Shown here one piece after another: positions 53,152 through 62,113 of a stretch of 64,000 nt of DNA. The DNA is taken from NCBI GenBank assembly GCA_045605765.1, contig JAZUQQ010000004.1, positions 1-64,000 on the forward strand. The letters run 5' to 3'. The notes under the pieces were generated by a model. The model saw only the letters and a program-made list of their open reading frames with translations, was not told the origin of the DNA and did no database searches. Source of the DNA: SIG672 sp045605765 (GTDB lineage Bacteria > Bacillota > Clostridia > Oscillospirales > CAG-272). The position numbers and the translations under genes were made by a program. Numbering within the stretch: the first letter of the stretch is position 1; the number at the start of each line of letters is the position of its first letter.

Positions 53152-54525
53152 TCAGCTTCCCGAAAGCGATACGTCAGGAACCGCTATATAGTTTTTCGGA
53201 TCGACAAATTCACCGCCCTCAAACACCTCAAACGTAACCTTAAATTCGTTTGAGTCTCCGCGCATTCCCGACCAAGCCAGCGTGTCTCCTGCCTTGACCT
53301 CGTCATCATTTTTTACATTCAAAAGACTGCATCCCGAATATACCGTAACAATACCATCGACGTGCAAAAGTGCAACCGTGTATCCGCGCGAAGGACAGTA
53401 ATCGGCATAAATAACCTTGCCATCAGCAGACGCATTTATTTGTGAATACCGAAGTGCCGTGTGTATATCGATTCCACTGTGGAACACGTTTACATATTTA
53501 CCCAGAGCAACACTCCATTCGATTCTGCTTTCGTGTCCGCAGCCTATGTAATCGGTATAAAAATATTCGCTACCTACCGGATATGCGTATTCGATCCGCT
53601 TGCCAGGAGCGTCGGTGTTCTTAGAAACTATATCGGCGAGTTGCTTTGCAAAAATCTGATCCTGCTGCGCGTAATACTGCAATAGATAATTATATACGTC
53701 CTTTTCCGCAGATATATCCAAAATATGTTTTGATGATTTTGCCGAGAAAACATAAAAATCACTTTCAGCGTCCGTTTGTGTGTTCGAGTAATTTTCAGAC
53801 CTTGCAAGATAATATTTTACCAAGGCAAGACCGTCCTCAACAACCGCATAAAGATCCGCAACCTTGTCTGCAAGTTCCCTGTCATAGGCTCTGACCTCAT
53901 CTAGGAGCACTTTGCCCATAACGAAATCCATAACCGTATTCGACGTACCAAAGATGTCACCAAAATCAGGAAAACCCGATTCATACACCGCCGAAAGACG
54001 CTCCTTGTAAAGCTCACAATAACCCTCATATTCAGCAATAGGCCCCGCAAGCGACGCTCTGGTCTCTCGCGCCCACTCAAGACAGGTGTTCGAATACTGC
54101 TTGCACAGCATTGATTTACTCAGCTGCATACCAGCTCGCTTATCATAAAGCTCTTTTACATATACCTTTTTTTCAGGCAGATTGCTAAGAGTAAACTCGT
54201 TTATTTCGGAATCAATACTTTTTATGCTTTTATCAATTTCACCAATGATCGAATCATATTGATCCAGAAGTTGCATTTTTTCATTGGGTATTTTAACATC
54301 CTTTAAAACGTGAGACGAAGTGACATCAGAATCGGACGCCTCTACATTATCTAATTTCTGATAATCCTTTATCGCCATAGCAAAGGAAAAGATACTTCCT
54401 CCGACAATTAACGCAAAAGCAAGGAGCATACCTACGATCGCAAATACGCCGTTAGCTTTTCCTTTTCCCGACATAAGCCTTTTGTCGGACGGGATAAGCT
54501 TATTCTTTTTTATCTGTTTTTTCAT
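53152..54525 (-). CDS. M23/LytM-domain protein with degenerate zinc site (EnvC/PcsB-like)
   Basis: 457 residues. Cytoplasmic basic start, membrane helix about 27-51, helical coiled-coil-like region about 75-300, then a LytM domain about 315-450. The first zinc motif is kept (H349-x3-D353 in FHSGIDIH). The second, normally H-x-H before FEV, reads K429-V-T431, and the usual YxH site is VYSGCS. It should not cut peptidoglycan; EnvC-type LytM proteins are also inactive and instead activate amidases under FtsEX control. Its place directly after ftsX supports that role. RBS CGGAGATAATG. Confidence 0.82.
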   Translation of the reverse strand: MKKQIKKNKLIPSDKRLMSGKGKANGVFAIVGMLLAFALIVGGSIFSFAMAIKDYQKLDNVEASDSDVTSSHVLKDVKIPNEKMQLLDQYDSIIGEIDKSIKSIDSEINEFTLSNLPEKKVYVKELYDKRAGMQLSKSMLCKQYSNTCLEWARETRASLAGPIAEYEGYCELYKERLSAVYESGFPDFGDIFGTSNTVMDFVMGKVLLDEVRAYDRELADKVADLYAVVEDGLALVKYYLARSENYSNTQTDAESDFYVFSAKSSKHILDISAEKDVYNYLLQYYAQQDQIFAKQLADIVSKNTDAPGKRIEYAYPVGSEYFYTDYIGCGHESRIEWSVALGKYVNVFHSGIDIHTALRYSQINASADGKVIYADYCPSRGYTVALLHVDGIVTVYSGCSLLNVKNDDEVKAGDTLAWSGMRGDSNEFKVTFEVFEGGEFVDPKNYIAVPDVSLSGS

Positions 54526-54631
54526 AGCATTATCTCCGCTTCGAAAGAGCTGTGAACTACTTCAAATTATATTTTAATATTCTTTTGTTAAGAGCAAGTG
54601 AATACCGTCTAAAATTAAACTGAATTTTTAC

Positions 54632-55591
54632 TCAGTATTTGCGGATATATCTCGAAGTGGCAAGTAAGCTTCCCGCAACGCCTGTAAAAACTCCGAACAC
54701 GAAACAAAGGATCACGATACCCGGAGCGATCTCGGTAAAATCAAGCGGGGTAAAAAGCCTAATGTTTTCTGCGACCTTTGAAATTATCGCATTATACATA
54801 AAGCGCAGAGTGACTACCGAAATAACGGATGAAACGAGTCCGACGGTGATACCTTCTATAATGAACTGCGCTGAAATATAGGTGTGCGTCGAGCCGATTA
54901 TTCTCATAAGAGATATCTCCTCGCGCTTATCAAAGATACCTATACGAATAACCGCTGATATAAGCACAATACAAACGACAAGCATTATCGGAATAAGTAT
55001 TCCGAGTATCGCAACGATCTTGTCGCCCATTTGCTCTATTTCGGTTATAGCATCTCCATCGTCGTAAACGCTATCTATCGGATCGTAAGTAACCGTAGTT
55101 CCGTCCTGCGAAAGTATAGCCTGTCCGTTTTCATCAAGTTTGTCAAAAACGAGATCAACAACCGCCTTTTTAACCTTGCCGTATCCCGTATCGCTCGTAA
55201 CGCTTACGGTATAACTTGCCTTGAACGGACTGCTTTCGGGAGTAAACGAAGCAAACAGCTTTGAATGTTCGGGATATCTTTGCTTTTGCTGTTCAAGTGC
55301 CTCGCCCTTGGAAAGGTAGTCTATATCATCTATTATCTTATCGTTTCTAAGCGAGATCAGTATTTCTCTTACATCTGATATCGCCTTTTCATCGCACTCG
55401 TCCGAAAGGAAGATACAAACGTTTCCTTCGTTTTCACTTATGGAATCTATATTGTGAGTTACCGCATATGTAAACGAAAATACGATCAAAGTGCCCGTCA
55501 GCAGGCAAAGGGCTGCAAGTGCCATTATGGGGCTTCTAACAAAAACCTTGAAGCAACCTGCGATAGAATATTTTAAACTAAACTTTTTCAT
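54632..55591 (-). CDS. ftsX: Cell division permease-like protein FtsX
   Basis: 319 residues. Four membrane helices (near 24-45, 195-220, 245-270 and 288-312) with a large outer domain between the first two (about 50-190) that in FtsX binds the wall-hydrolase activator. SLMRIIGSTHTYISAQFIIEG-like coupling segment is present around 225-245. The ftsE gene precedes it and the M23-like gene follows. Confidence 0.92.
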   Translation of the reverse strand: MKKFSLKYSIAGCFKVFVRSPIMALAALCLLTGTLIVFSFTYAVTHNIDSISENEGNVCIFLSDECDEKAISDVREILISLRNDKIIDDIDYLSKGEALEQQKQRYPEHSKLFASFTPESSPFKASYTVSVTSDTGYGKVKKAVVDLVFDKLDENGQAILSQDGTTVTYDPIDSVYDDGDAITEIEQMGDKIVAILGILIPIMLVVCIVLISAVIRIGIFDKREEISLMRIIGSTHTYISAQFIIEGITVGLVSSVISVVTLRFMYNAIISKVAENIRLFTPLDFTEIAPGIVILCFVFGVFTGVAGSLLATSRYIRKY

Positions 55592-55645
55592 TTGAGAAAT
55601 TTCGTTTCCTTCCTGAATTTCTGCTATACCTCGCCGTTTGCAACG

Positions 55646-56347
55646 TTATTCGGGCAATACTATCTCCGCAGCACTCTCTTGAGCGGCAGGAGTATCCCTT
55701 ACTATTGTACCGAAATCAAGGGCTATCATTCGTTTTCCGAACTGCTTTGCAAGTTCTTCTTCCTTTGTAAATACTATTACCGTTTTTCCTCTGGCATTAA
55801 GCTTCATGAGAAGACTCAGTATTTCTAGACCGGATGCCACATCCAGAGATGCAGTAGGTTCGTCCGCCATTATAATCTTTGGATTAGATGCCATAGCGCG
55901 AGCTATCTCAGCGCGTTGCCTCTCAGCAGGCGTGAGCATATCGGGATATTTTTTACCGGCATCTTCAAGCTCCACGAGCTTCAAGAGTGCATCTATTCTT
56001 TTTGATATTTCTCTTTCAGGACAATCAAGTGCACGAAGCACGAATACAAGGTTTTCCTGTACCGTTCTGTTTGCGAAAAGGCGCGATTCACGGAAAATTA
56101 CTCCCATTTTTCTGCGATGGAGATATATATTTTTTTCGCGTATCTTGCTTATCGGTATATCGTCAAAATAAATATCCCCAGATGAAAGCTCTTCTTCAAG
56201 AAGCAGCAGCTTACGAAGGGTCGTCTTTCCCGAGTCGGTTCTACCGTGTATAAACAAAACTTCACCGTCGTTTACCGTAAAGCTCATATCATTTACAGCA
56301 ACGGCTCCGTTAGGATATTTCTTTACAACGTTTTCAAATTTTATCAT
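55646..56347 (-). CDS. ftsE: FtsE-like ABC ATPase with altered Q-loop, signature and H-loop
   Basis: 233 residues from ATG 56347 (AGAGGA 6 bases upstream; the frame runs back to 56413 without a ribosome binding site). Walker A GRTDSGKTT with K41 and Walker B IIMADEPTASLD (D162, E163) are intact. Three other ATPase elements are changed: the Q-loop glutamine is R86 (VIFRESRLF), the LSGGE signature is LTPAE (138-142), and the H-loop histidine is K195 (VFTKEEE). FtsE normally powers FtsX to activate wall hydrolases. ATP binding may persist while hydrolysis is doubtful. It lies between the CdaR-type gene and ftsX on one strand. Confidence 0.85.
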   Translation of the reverse strand: MIKFENVVKKYPNGAVAVNDMSFTVNDGEVLFIHGRTDSGKTTLRKLLLLEEELSSGDIYFDDIPISKIREKNIYLHRRKMGVIFRESRLFANRTVQENLVFVLRALDCPEREISKRIDALLKLVELEDAGKKYPDMLTPAERQRAEIARAMASNPKIIMADEPTASLDVASGLEILSLLMKLNARGKTVIVFTKEEELAKQFGKRMIALDFGTIVRDTPAAQESAAEIVLPE

Positions 56348-56441
56348 TTGACAGTCCTCTGGGTTTTGAGAATAAATCTCAGCTTGAGCATCACAAAGAA
56401 CCTGAGATAGCACAAGCTGATTTTTACTATTTATATTATTA

Positions 56442-57527
56442 TCAATACTTTGCAGGCTTGGAATTAAGGTATTTCTTTACCATCAGAGCCACCTTAAAGG
56501 TTATCGCATGCTCAAACTCACGCAGGTCAAGACCAGTAAGCTTGCGTATCTTTTCAAGGCGGTAAACTAGAGTATTTCGATGTACGAAAAGCTTTCTCGA
56601 TGTCTCGGATACGTTAAGGTTATTCTCAAAGAATGCCTGAATGGTCATAAGAGTTTCTCTGTCAAGAGATTCGAGCGGTCCTTTCTTGAACACTTCGGAA
56701 AGGAACATTTCGCAAAGCGTCGTAGGAAGCTGATAGATAAGTCTTCCGATACCGAGGTTTTCATAACTGATAATCGACTTTTCGGTATCAAATACTCTGC
56801 CTACTTCAAGAGCCACCTGTGCTTCCTTGTAGGAACGCGCAAGATCTTTAAGATTATCAACGACAGTTCCTATACCAATTGACACCTTAGTGTAGAATTC
56901 GGCAGAAATAGTATCGGCTATCGAACGCGCGATCTTTTCTATTTCTCTTACATCGTCGTGAGGCTTAACCTCTTTAACGAGAACTGTATCGTTTTCACCC
57001 ACGCTGATAACAAAATCCTTCGTCTTGCCTGGGAAGAGATTTTGCATAATGTCAAAAGGAATAACATCGTTCTTTGCACCAAACTTGATCAGGAATACGA
57101 CTCTTGTAACGTCACTTGCAAAGTGAAGCTCCTTGGATTTAAGATAAATATCACTGGGAAGTATATTGTCAAGGATAATATTTTTAACGAAAGAACTCTT
57201 ATCGTGCTTTTCGTCATAGAAATTTTTTATGTTGCTGAGGGATATGGTCAGCATCATAGAAAGCTGTTCTGCGGTTCTGTCTTCCCCCTCGACGAAAACT
57301 ATGTACTCACTCTTAGTGGTAGTGCTGAGGGCACGGTACGTATAACCACCGACAACCACAACATCAGACGAATAGGACATTTCTTCACGCACTCCCTGTC
57401 TGATCTCCCCGATCTTGACAAGCTCGCTGCAACAGGTAACCACCCCCGTCTCATCGATAACGCCAATTACACGATCGACAGCGTCCTTCATCTGATAAAT
57501 AATTCCTTGGAACAGCCTGTTTGACAT
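56442..57527 (-). CDS. CdaR/PucR family helix-turn-helix regulator
   Basis: 361 residues from ATG 57527 (CGGAGG 5 bases upstream; the longer frame to 57644 crosses the promoter and lacks one). N-terminal PAS/GAF-like sensing part, middle GGDEF-like CdaR region with VSIGIGTVVDNLKDLARSYK, and C-terminal HTH FFENNLNVSETSRKLFVHRN followed by TLVYRLEKI. Ligand unknown. It heads the transcript toward ftsE; a palindrome at its start site suggests self-control. Confidence 0.88.
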   Translation of the reverse strand: MSNRLFQGIIYQMKDAVDRVIGVIDETGVVTCCSELVKIGEIRQGVREEMSYSSDVVVVGGYTYRALSTTTKSEYIVFVEGEDRTAEQLSMMLTISLSNIKNFYDEKHDKSSFVKNIILDNILPSDIYLKSKELHFASDVTRVVFLIKFGAKNDVIPFDIMQNLFPGKTKDFVISVGENDTVLVKEVKPHDDVREIEKIARSIADTISAEFYTKVSIGIGTVVDNLKDLARSYKEAQVALEVGRVFDTEKSIISYENLGIGRLIYQLPTTLCEMFLSEVFKKGPLESLDRETLMTIQAFFENNLNVSETSRKLFVHRNTLVYRLEKIRKLTGLDLREFEHAITFKVALMVKKYLNSKPAKY

Positions 57528-57653
57528 TTTAACCTCCGTGCCGTCAATTTGACGACTTTGTGAATTTTGACCCGAACACCGAGTGCTTTTAGTAAAAATG
57601 AACGCAAACAAGAGCGAAAGTGACATCTTTACGCTCAAATTCATTTCACACTA

Positions 57654-57669
57654 TTGTAGATTACTACAA
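57654..57669 (-). promoter_or_regulatory. Putative operator palindrome at the regulator start site
   Basis: TTGTAG-N4-CTACAA, 6-base arms, lying one base after the -10 box and over the expected transcription start. Confidence 0.5.
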
Positions 57670-57670
57670 C

Positions 57671-57699
57671 ATTTTACACTATTTTTTGTGAAATTTCAA
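57671..57699 (-). promoter_or_regulatory. Promoter of the CdaR-type regulator gene
   Basis: TTGAAA (57699-57694), 17 bases, TAAAAT (57676-57671). Leader of about 135 bases. Rest of the 57528-57801 gap: A/T-rich, nothing else seen. Confidence 0.7.
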
Positions 57700-57801
57700 T
57701 AGGTTTTTGAATATTTTTTTTATTTTTTTCAAAAACAAGGAGCATTTATTGTGCATTTTTATTATAAGTATCGTCAAAATGACATATTTTCAACTCGAAT
57801 T

Positions 57802-58533
57802 TCACATCTCATAGTAAAAAGAAAGCGAAGAAAGCAGGTAAAGTGATGCGGTTTCGGTACGCAAAATACGAGGTCCCAGCCCCGCAAGCGGTATTCCAAG
57901 TTCCATTGCCGACTCAATCTCGCCCTTGTCGAAGCCTCCCTCGGGACCTATCATAAAGCCGATTTCTGAAGGCGTTTCTTTGGGCAGAAGGTATCTCAGC
58001 GGCAAAGTTCCTTCACCCTCGTAACAAAGAAGTGAAAGGTCGCATTTAGAAAGCCTGCTCAGTGCCTCTCCAAAGGAAATCGTTTCACATATTTCGGGAA
58101 TTCTCCCTCGACCGCACTGCCCTGCCGCGTCGGTGGCTATTTTTCTTCTGCGCTCAGTCTTGGAAAGGTCTCCTTTTTTGTCACTTTTGACTATACAGTT
58201 GCGGCTTTCAAAGGGTACTATCTCGCACACGCCGAGTTCGGTAGCCTTCTGAACGATATAGTCCATCTTGTCACCCTTTGCCAGTGCTTGAAAAAGTATT
58301 ATTTTGCAGGGGGGTTCACCCGGCGCCTTTTCGCTCGAAAGTACGCTCACCGTGACCGTTTCTTTTGTAAAGGATTCTATCACGCAGTCGTATTTATTTC
58401 CCGACATATCGCAGAGTGTTATTTCATCTCCCGTTGCCATACGAAGCGAATAGGCGACGTGTCGGGCGGTCTGACCGTCAAAGGTGACGTTCCCGCCACC
58501 GAAAAGCTCGTTGGGGAGAAAGAATTTAGGCAT
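57802..58533 (-). CDS. rsmE: 16S rRNA m3U1498 methyltransferase
   Basis: 243 residues from ATG 58533 (GAAAGGA upstream; the frame to 58638 is unsupported). PUA-like N-terminus: ARHVAYSLRMATGDEITLCD. SPOUT C-terminus: ALAKGDKMDYIVQKATELGV, FMIGPEGGFDKGEIESA and GPRILRTETASLYLLSS. It methylates U1498 of 16S rRNA. Confidence 0.95.
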   Translation of the reverse strand: MPKFFLPNELFGGGNVTFDGQTARHVAYSLRMATGDEITLCDMSGNKYDCVIESFTKETVTVSVLSSEKAPGEPPCKIILFQALAKGDKMDYIVQKATELGVCEIVPFESRNCIVKSDKKGDLSKTERRRKIATDAAGQCGRGRIPEICETISFGEALSRLSKCDLSLLCYEGEGTLPLRYLLPKETPSEIGFMIGPEGGFDKGEIESAMELGIPLAGLGPRILRTETASLYLLSSLSFYYEM

Positions 58534-58623
58534 TTTCTTTTCCTTTCGTTTTTGGAAGTTTGTATTTATATTATAATGTAGAGCGCTTTGTTTGTCAAGG
58601 CAAATAAATATCCACCCACAAAA

Positions 58624-58667
58624 TGATATGCACCCCAAAAGTTAGACGCTTTTGGAGGTGCATATCA
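58624..58667. repeat. 44-bp palindrome resembling joined IS3-type ends
   Basis: TGATATGCACC pairs with GGTGCATATCA and CCAAAAG with CTTTTGG, loop TTAGACG. The left arm (TGCACCCCAAAAGTTAGAC) resembles terminal repeats of IS150-group IS3 elements. No transposase is present. Confidence 0.5.
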
Positions 58668-58717
58668 CAAAGGGAGATACGGTTAAAGGCGTTTCAAAAA
58701 GATAGTGTTGAACCTAA

Positions 58718-59245
58718 TTAGTCAATATTTATTACATATCCTTCTTTACGAGGGCGCACAGCAGGCATATCACCTTCCCTATATCCGAGAATACAGTTAC
58801 CTACTCCGATATACTTTTCATCGACACCCCATTCGCGCATCAGAGACCTTCCTTCCTCGCTATCAAACATTTCCCTTGCGCGGTGTATCCAACATCCGCC
58901 AAGTCCAATAGAGTGAGCCGCATTCATAAGATTCCCCATAACGAGACAAGCATCTTCAACGCCCGTATTAATGCTAGAATCAGCGAAAACAACGACCACA
59001 CAAGGTGCACCGTAAAAAGGATCCGAATCTGTGTCGAGTATACCAGCGTTCATTTTAGACAGCTTTTCGACAGTTTCCTTGTTCCTTACAGCAACCATAA
59101 GCGGCGATTGACGATTTCTTCCGGTAGGGGCGTACTTTCCTGCTTCAAGAACGGTATTGAGTTCCTCGTCGCTTATCTGCTTATCAATATATTTTTTTAT
59201 ACTTCTTCTCTCTTTAAGAGCGTTTATAACAGTATTGTCTATCAT
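58718..59245 (-). CDS. Nitroreductase family flavoprotein
   Basis: 175 residues, FMN-dependent fold. RRSIKKYIDKQISDEELNTV, KYAPTGRNRQSPLMVAV, LMNAAHSIGLGGCWIHRAR and YIGVGNCILGYREGD are family blocks. Substrate unknown; it probably reduces a small nitro or quinone-like compound with NAD(P)H. It ends 6 bases after murI on the same strand. Confidence 0.92.
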   Translation of the reverse strand: MIDNTVINALKERRSIKKYIDKQISDEELNTVLEAGKYAPTGRNRQSPLMVAVRNKETVEKLSKMNAGILDTDSDPFYGAPCVVVVFADSSINTGVEDACLVMGNLMNAAHSIGLGGCWIHRAREMFDSEEGRSLMREWGVDEKYIGVGNCILGYREGDMPAVRPRKEGYVINID

Positions 59246-59251
59246 ATTGGT

Positions 59252-60034
59252 TTAGTCTCCTTTTTTCAGGTATTTCATCACGGTACTTATAAAATCAGGA
59301 TCGTTTGTACTGTTTATAACAGTCAGCCTTCCCTTTTCTCCATCCGATTTCAAAAGTCCGGCCTCACAAAGCCTGCGCTTTGTTTGAAGCGCGGCTCCAA
59401 GTCCGCCATCATATATCTCAGCCTTCGGAAAATACTCTGAAATATACTCTGAAACAAGCGGATAGTGAGTGCATCCAAGGACTATCGAATCAATCTCGTC
59501 ACATTTCACCTCGTTAAATAGTTCAGCAAGTAATTCCTTGACTCCGCTTTCTTCGGCACCATTTTCAATCACGCTTGAAAGTCCCGGACAAGGAAGAGCT
59601 ATAATCTTGGCGTTGGGATTATATTTTTCAGCAAGCTGAGTAAATTTATCCTGCGAAAGGGTAAGTGGTGTTGCCATTACGAGTACAGTCGGATTTTCCT
59701 TTTCGCTATGAGTTACAGCAGGCTTGACCGCCGGTTCGATACCGATGATAGGTATATCCCTAAAAATCTCCCTGCACGTTGCGGCGGCAGCTCCCGTCGC
59801 GGTATTGCAGGCAATAACCACTGCCTTGACAGAATACTCGGATATAAGCATCTTGATATTTGAAAGAGTGAGCGAACAGACCTCCTCGCTTGATCTTACC
59901 CCGTAAGGAGCGTTCGCTGTATCCCCGAAATATATAAAATCCTCATCTCGTAGCTCGCGCATTAAATGACTAAGCACGCTGACTCCGCCTACGCCAGAAT
60001 CTATTACTGCGACAGGTCTTTCATTTTTTAACAT
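59252..60034 (-). CDS. murI: Glutamate racemase
   Basis: 260 residues from ATG 60034 (AAGAAGG about 12 bases upstream; a TTG at 60046 is too close to that site). Makes D-glutamate for peptidoglycan. AVIDSGVGGVSVLSHLMREL, VIACNTATGAAAATCREIF and VLGCTHYPLVSEYI hold both catalytic cysteines. The nitroreductase gene follows by 6 bases. Confidence 0.95.
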   Translation of the reverse strand: MLKNERPVAVIDSGVGGVSVLSHLMRELRDEDFIYFGDTANAPYGVRSSEEVCSLTLSNIKMLISEYSVKAVVIACNTATGAAAATCREIFRDIPIIGIEPAVKPAVTHSEKENPTVLVMATPLTLSQDKFTQLAEKYNPNAKIIALPCPGLSSVIENGAEESGVKELLAELFNEVKCDEIDSIVLGCTHYPLVSEYISEYFPKAEIYDGGLGAALQTKRRLCEAGLLKSDGEKGRLTVINSTNDPDFISTVMKYLKKGD

Positions 60035-60137
60035 TTCACTGACCAACCTTCTTATTTGTTACACGGCTATTATAAGCAAATTATATCATATCCGATCACC
60101 GTTTGCAAGCCGTGCACGGTGTTTTTATAAAACTCAT

Positions 60138-60694
60138 TTAGATAAGCGTTTTCGAAACTTTTATCTCGCCGCTGCTATAGTTATCAAGGCATATACGGCA
60201 CGCCCTATCTATCTTTTCTCTAGTGTACGATTGATGATACACGGTTTGGCTTTTTCTAATCACACGCACGTATATATCACAAGGGTGTGAGAGCATTTCG
60301 GTCAAATATTCCTTGCTTTTTTACTCCATAAGTCAAATGCGTATCAGAAGCGCTTTTCGAAATCTACAAGGTATTCAAAGTTTTCGCTCGAAAAATCTAC
60401 ACCGTTATCCAAAAGAAAATCAATTGCTATAAACTAGCATTTTCACTTTTTATGTTCATATCGTATCTCGCACCCTCTGCGAAATAAAAAGAGCCGCCCG
60501 TTTTCACCGTAAGATCCTCAATGGAATTATATATCGAATTTTGGAGTTGAAATCTGATTTCCTATTTTGATAAGAAATCAGACCGCAAATTATCTTCTTG
60601 TGGAGTTGCATTTTTGTGAAGATTTTTTCAAGAGTAATGTCTTTTCATTATAATAAGCGGCATATTTACTACTCAAAAATTTTACTATTTCCAT
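60138..60694 (-). pseudogene. Decayed gene of unknown family
   Basis: The 850-base gap between murI and the DUF421 gene has no intact ORF. On the minus strand short coding-like pieces follow each other in changing frames: MEIVKFLSSKYAAYYNEK, then LTVKTGGSFYFAEGARYDMN, then FLLDNGVDFSSENFEYLVDF, then KSKEYLTEMLSHPCDIYVRV ending at TAA 60138. At least three frameshifts and internal stops are needed to join them. Each piece has normal residue balance, so this is more likely a decayed gene than noise. Family not recognised. Bases 60047-60137 and 60695-60899 hold nothing clear. Confidence 0.55.
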
Positions 60695-60899
60695 TGTAAC
60701 ACAAAATCGACAGAGATGCAATACCTGTACCGAATTTGCGAACATCATTATGAGAAGATGCGAAAGCCGTTGCTGGGAACCCGAATGTTCTCACGACTTT
60801 CATCAAATAGAAACTTATAAAATATATTTTTCCTCAATGTATATTTTTTGGATACCTTCTAAGAATAACTTTGAGGCATTTTATATAAGGAGTGATCTT

Positions 60900-61619
60900 T
60901 TGGACGAGCTTACTACTTTGCTCATACGTACCTTAATAATATACTTTCTTTTAACGCTATCAATGCGAATAATGGGCAAGCGTCAACTCGGCGAAATGGA
61001 GCTTTCCGAACTTGTCACAACCCTTCTTCTCTCAGAAATCGCGGCAGTTCCCATTACAGACTTCAAAATCCCGATAACACGCGCCATAATACCTGTTCTT
61101 CTTATTATTTCCTTTGAAATAATAGTTCCTTTCATCATAGGAAAGAAACGTGTTCTGAAAAAACTAATCGAGGGAAAGCCTTCATATCTTATATACCGCG
61201 GAGAGCTTCGTATGTCTGAAATAAGAAAAAACCGAGTTTCCCTCGACGAGCTCATGTGCGAACTCAGAGGTCAAGGATATTTTGATATTTCCGATGTGCA
61301 ATATGCTCTCTTAGAGCCAAACGGCCGCCTTTCCGTTCTTCCCAAGACAGGAGATTCTTGCGCACAAAACATGAACGGTATGGTACACAGCCTTATAATA
61401 GACGGTGAAGTGGTGGATTTCAGTTTAAAATTACTCAAAATCGATCGCGCATGGATTGACAAAAAAATTGCTTCCTTAGGTGTCAGTATTAAGGATGTGC
61501 GTCTTTTCGGGGTTGATGACAATATGAACATAGTTAGCGTCATATCCTCAAAATCCGAGAACACAGCGATCACAAAACTGACATGCGAAAAGGCTCCCAA
61601 TAAAAACACCCGTGGGTGA
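60900..61619 (+). CDS. DUF421 (YetF-like) membrane protein
   Basis: 239 residues from TTG 60900 with AAGGAG 7 bases upstream; the longer frame from ATG 60750 reads through unrelated sequence and is rejected. Three N-terminal membrane helices (LLIRTLIIYFLLTLSMRI, a second near 45-60, a third near 62-85), with MGKRQLGEMELSELVTTLLL the DUF421 block, then a cytoplasmic alpha/beta domain: YLIYRGELRMSEIRKNRVS and ELMCELRGQGYFDISDVQYA. YetF-type proteins are found in spore-formers; function unknown. Confidence 0.9.
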   Translation: MDELTTLLIRTLIIYFLLTLSMRIMGKRQLGEMELSELVTTLLLSEIAAVPITDFKIPITRAIIPVLLIISFEIIVPFIIGKKRVLKKLIEGKPSYLIYRGELRMSEIRKNRVSLDELMCELRGQGYFDISDVQYALLEPNGRLSVLPKTGDSCAQNMNGMVHSLIIDGEVVDFSLKLLKIDRAWIDKKIASLGVSIKDVRLFGVDDNMNIVSVISSKSENTAITKLTCEKAPNKNTRG

Positions 61620-61634
61620 TATACACTCACGGGT
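61603..61634 (-). terminator. Terminator of the rpsK-rpsD-rpoA-rplQ operon
   Basis: Stem ACCCGTG (61608-61614) with CACGGGT (61628-61634), followed on the minus strand by GTTTTTATTG. Its 3' arm and T tract lie inside the last codons of the converging DUF421 gene. Confidence 0.75.
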
Positions 61635-61654
61635 ATTCTATTTAAATAATAAAC

Positions 61655-62077
61655 TTAGCCTTCGATAGCAGGAGCTTCGACCTTCTTGGTGTCGCTCTTG
61701 TTATCTTCGTCAGCCTGCTTTTCGGAAGCCTTGTAACCAACGAGAGTGATTACTGCCATCTCCGCGCCGTCTCCACGGCGAGGTCCGAGCTTATAAATAG
61801 CGGTGTATCCACCGTTCTGATTTTCATAGCTGGGAGCGATGGTGTCGAAGAGTTTTCTTACGACATCCTCCTTAGTAATGAAAGCAAGTGCCTGACGGCG
61901 TGCAGCAAGGGTATTGGTCTTGCCGAGCGTTATCATTTTATCAGCAAGCGCACGAACTTCCTTTGCTCTCGTTACTGTCGTCTCTATTCTGCCGTTTTCA
62001 AGCAGATATGTTACGAGACCGCGAAGCATAATGTTTCGATGCGCTGTGGGTCTGCCCAGTTTTCTGGTTCCTGGCAT
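61655..62077 (-). CDS. rplQ: Ribosomal protein bL17
   Basis: 140 residues. RKLGRPTAHRNIMLRGLVTY at the start, ETTVTRAKEVRALADKMITL and YTAIYKLGPRRGDGAEMAVI are bL17 blocks. Last gene of the operon. The final 25 residues are a charged extension beyond the usual end. Confidence 0.97.
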   Translation of the reverse strand: MPGTRKLGRPTAHRNIMLRGLVTYLLENGRIETTVTRAKEVRALADKMITLGKTNTLAARRQALAFITKEDVVRKLFDTIAPSYENQNGGYTAIYKLGPRRGDGAEMAVITLVGYKASEKQADEDNKSDTKKVEAPAIEG

Positions 62078-62113
62078 TTCAGTTTTACCTCCTTCAACTT
62101 TTTGTGGGCTGGA

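Noticed and set aside
60047..60137. tRNA or small RNA in the long gap after murI
   Set aside because: No cloverleaf, CCA end or terminator hairpin could be found.
60750..60899. N-terminal 50-residue extension of the DUF421 protein
   Set aside because: It precedes the conserved start of the family and lacks an RBS, while TTG 60900 has AAGGAG at 7 bases.
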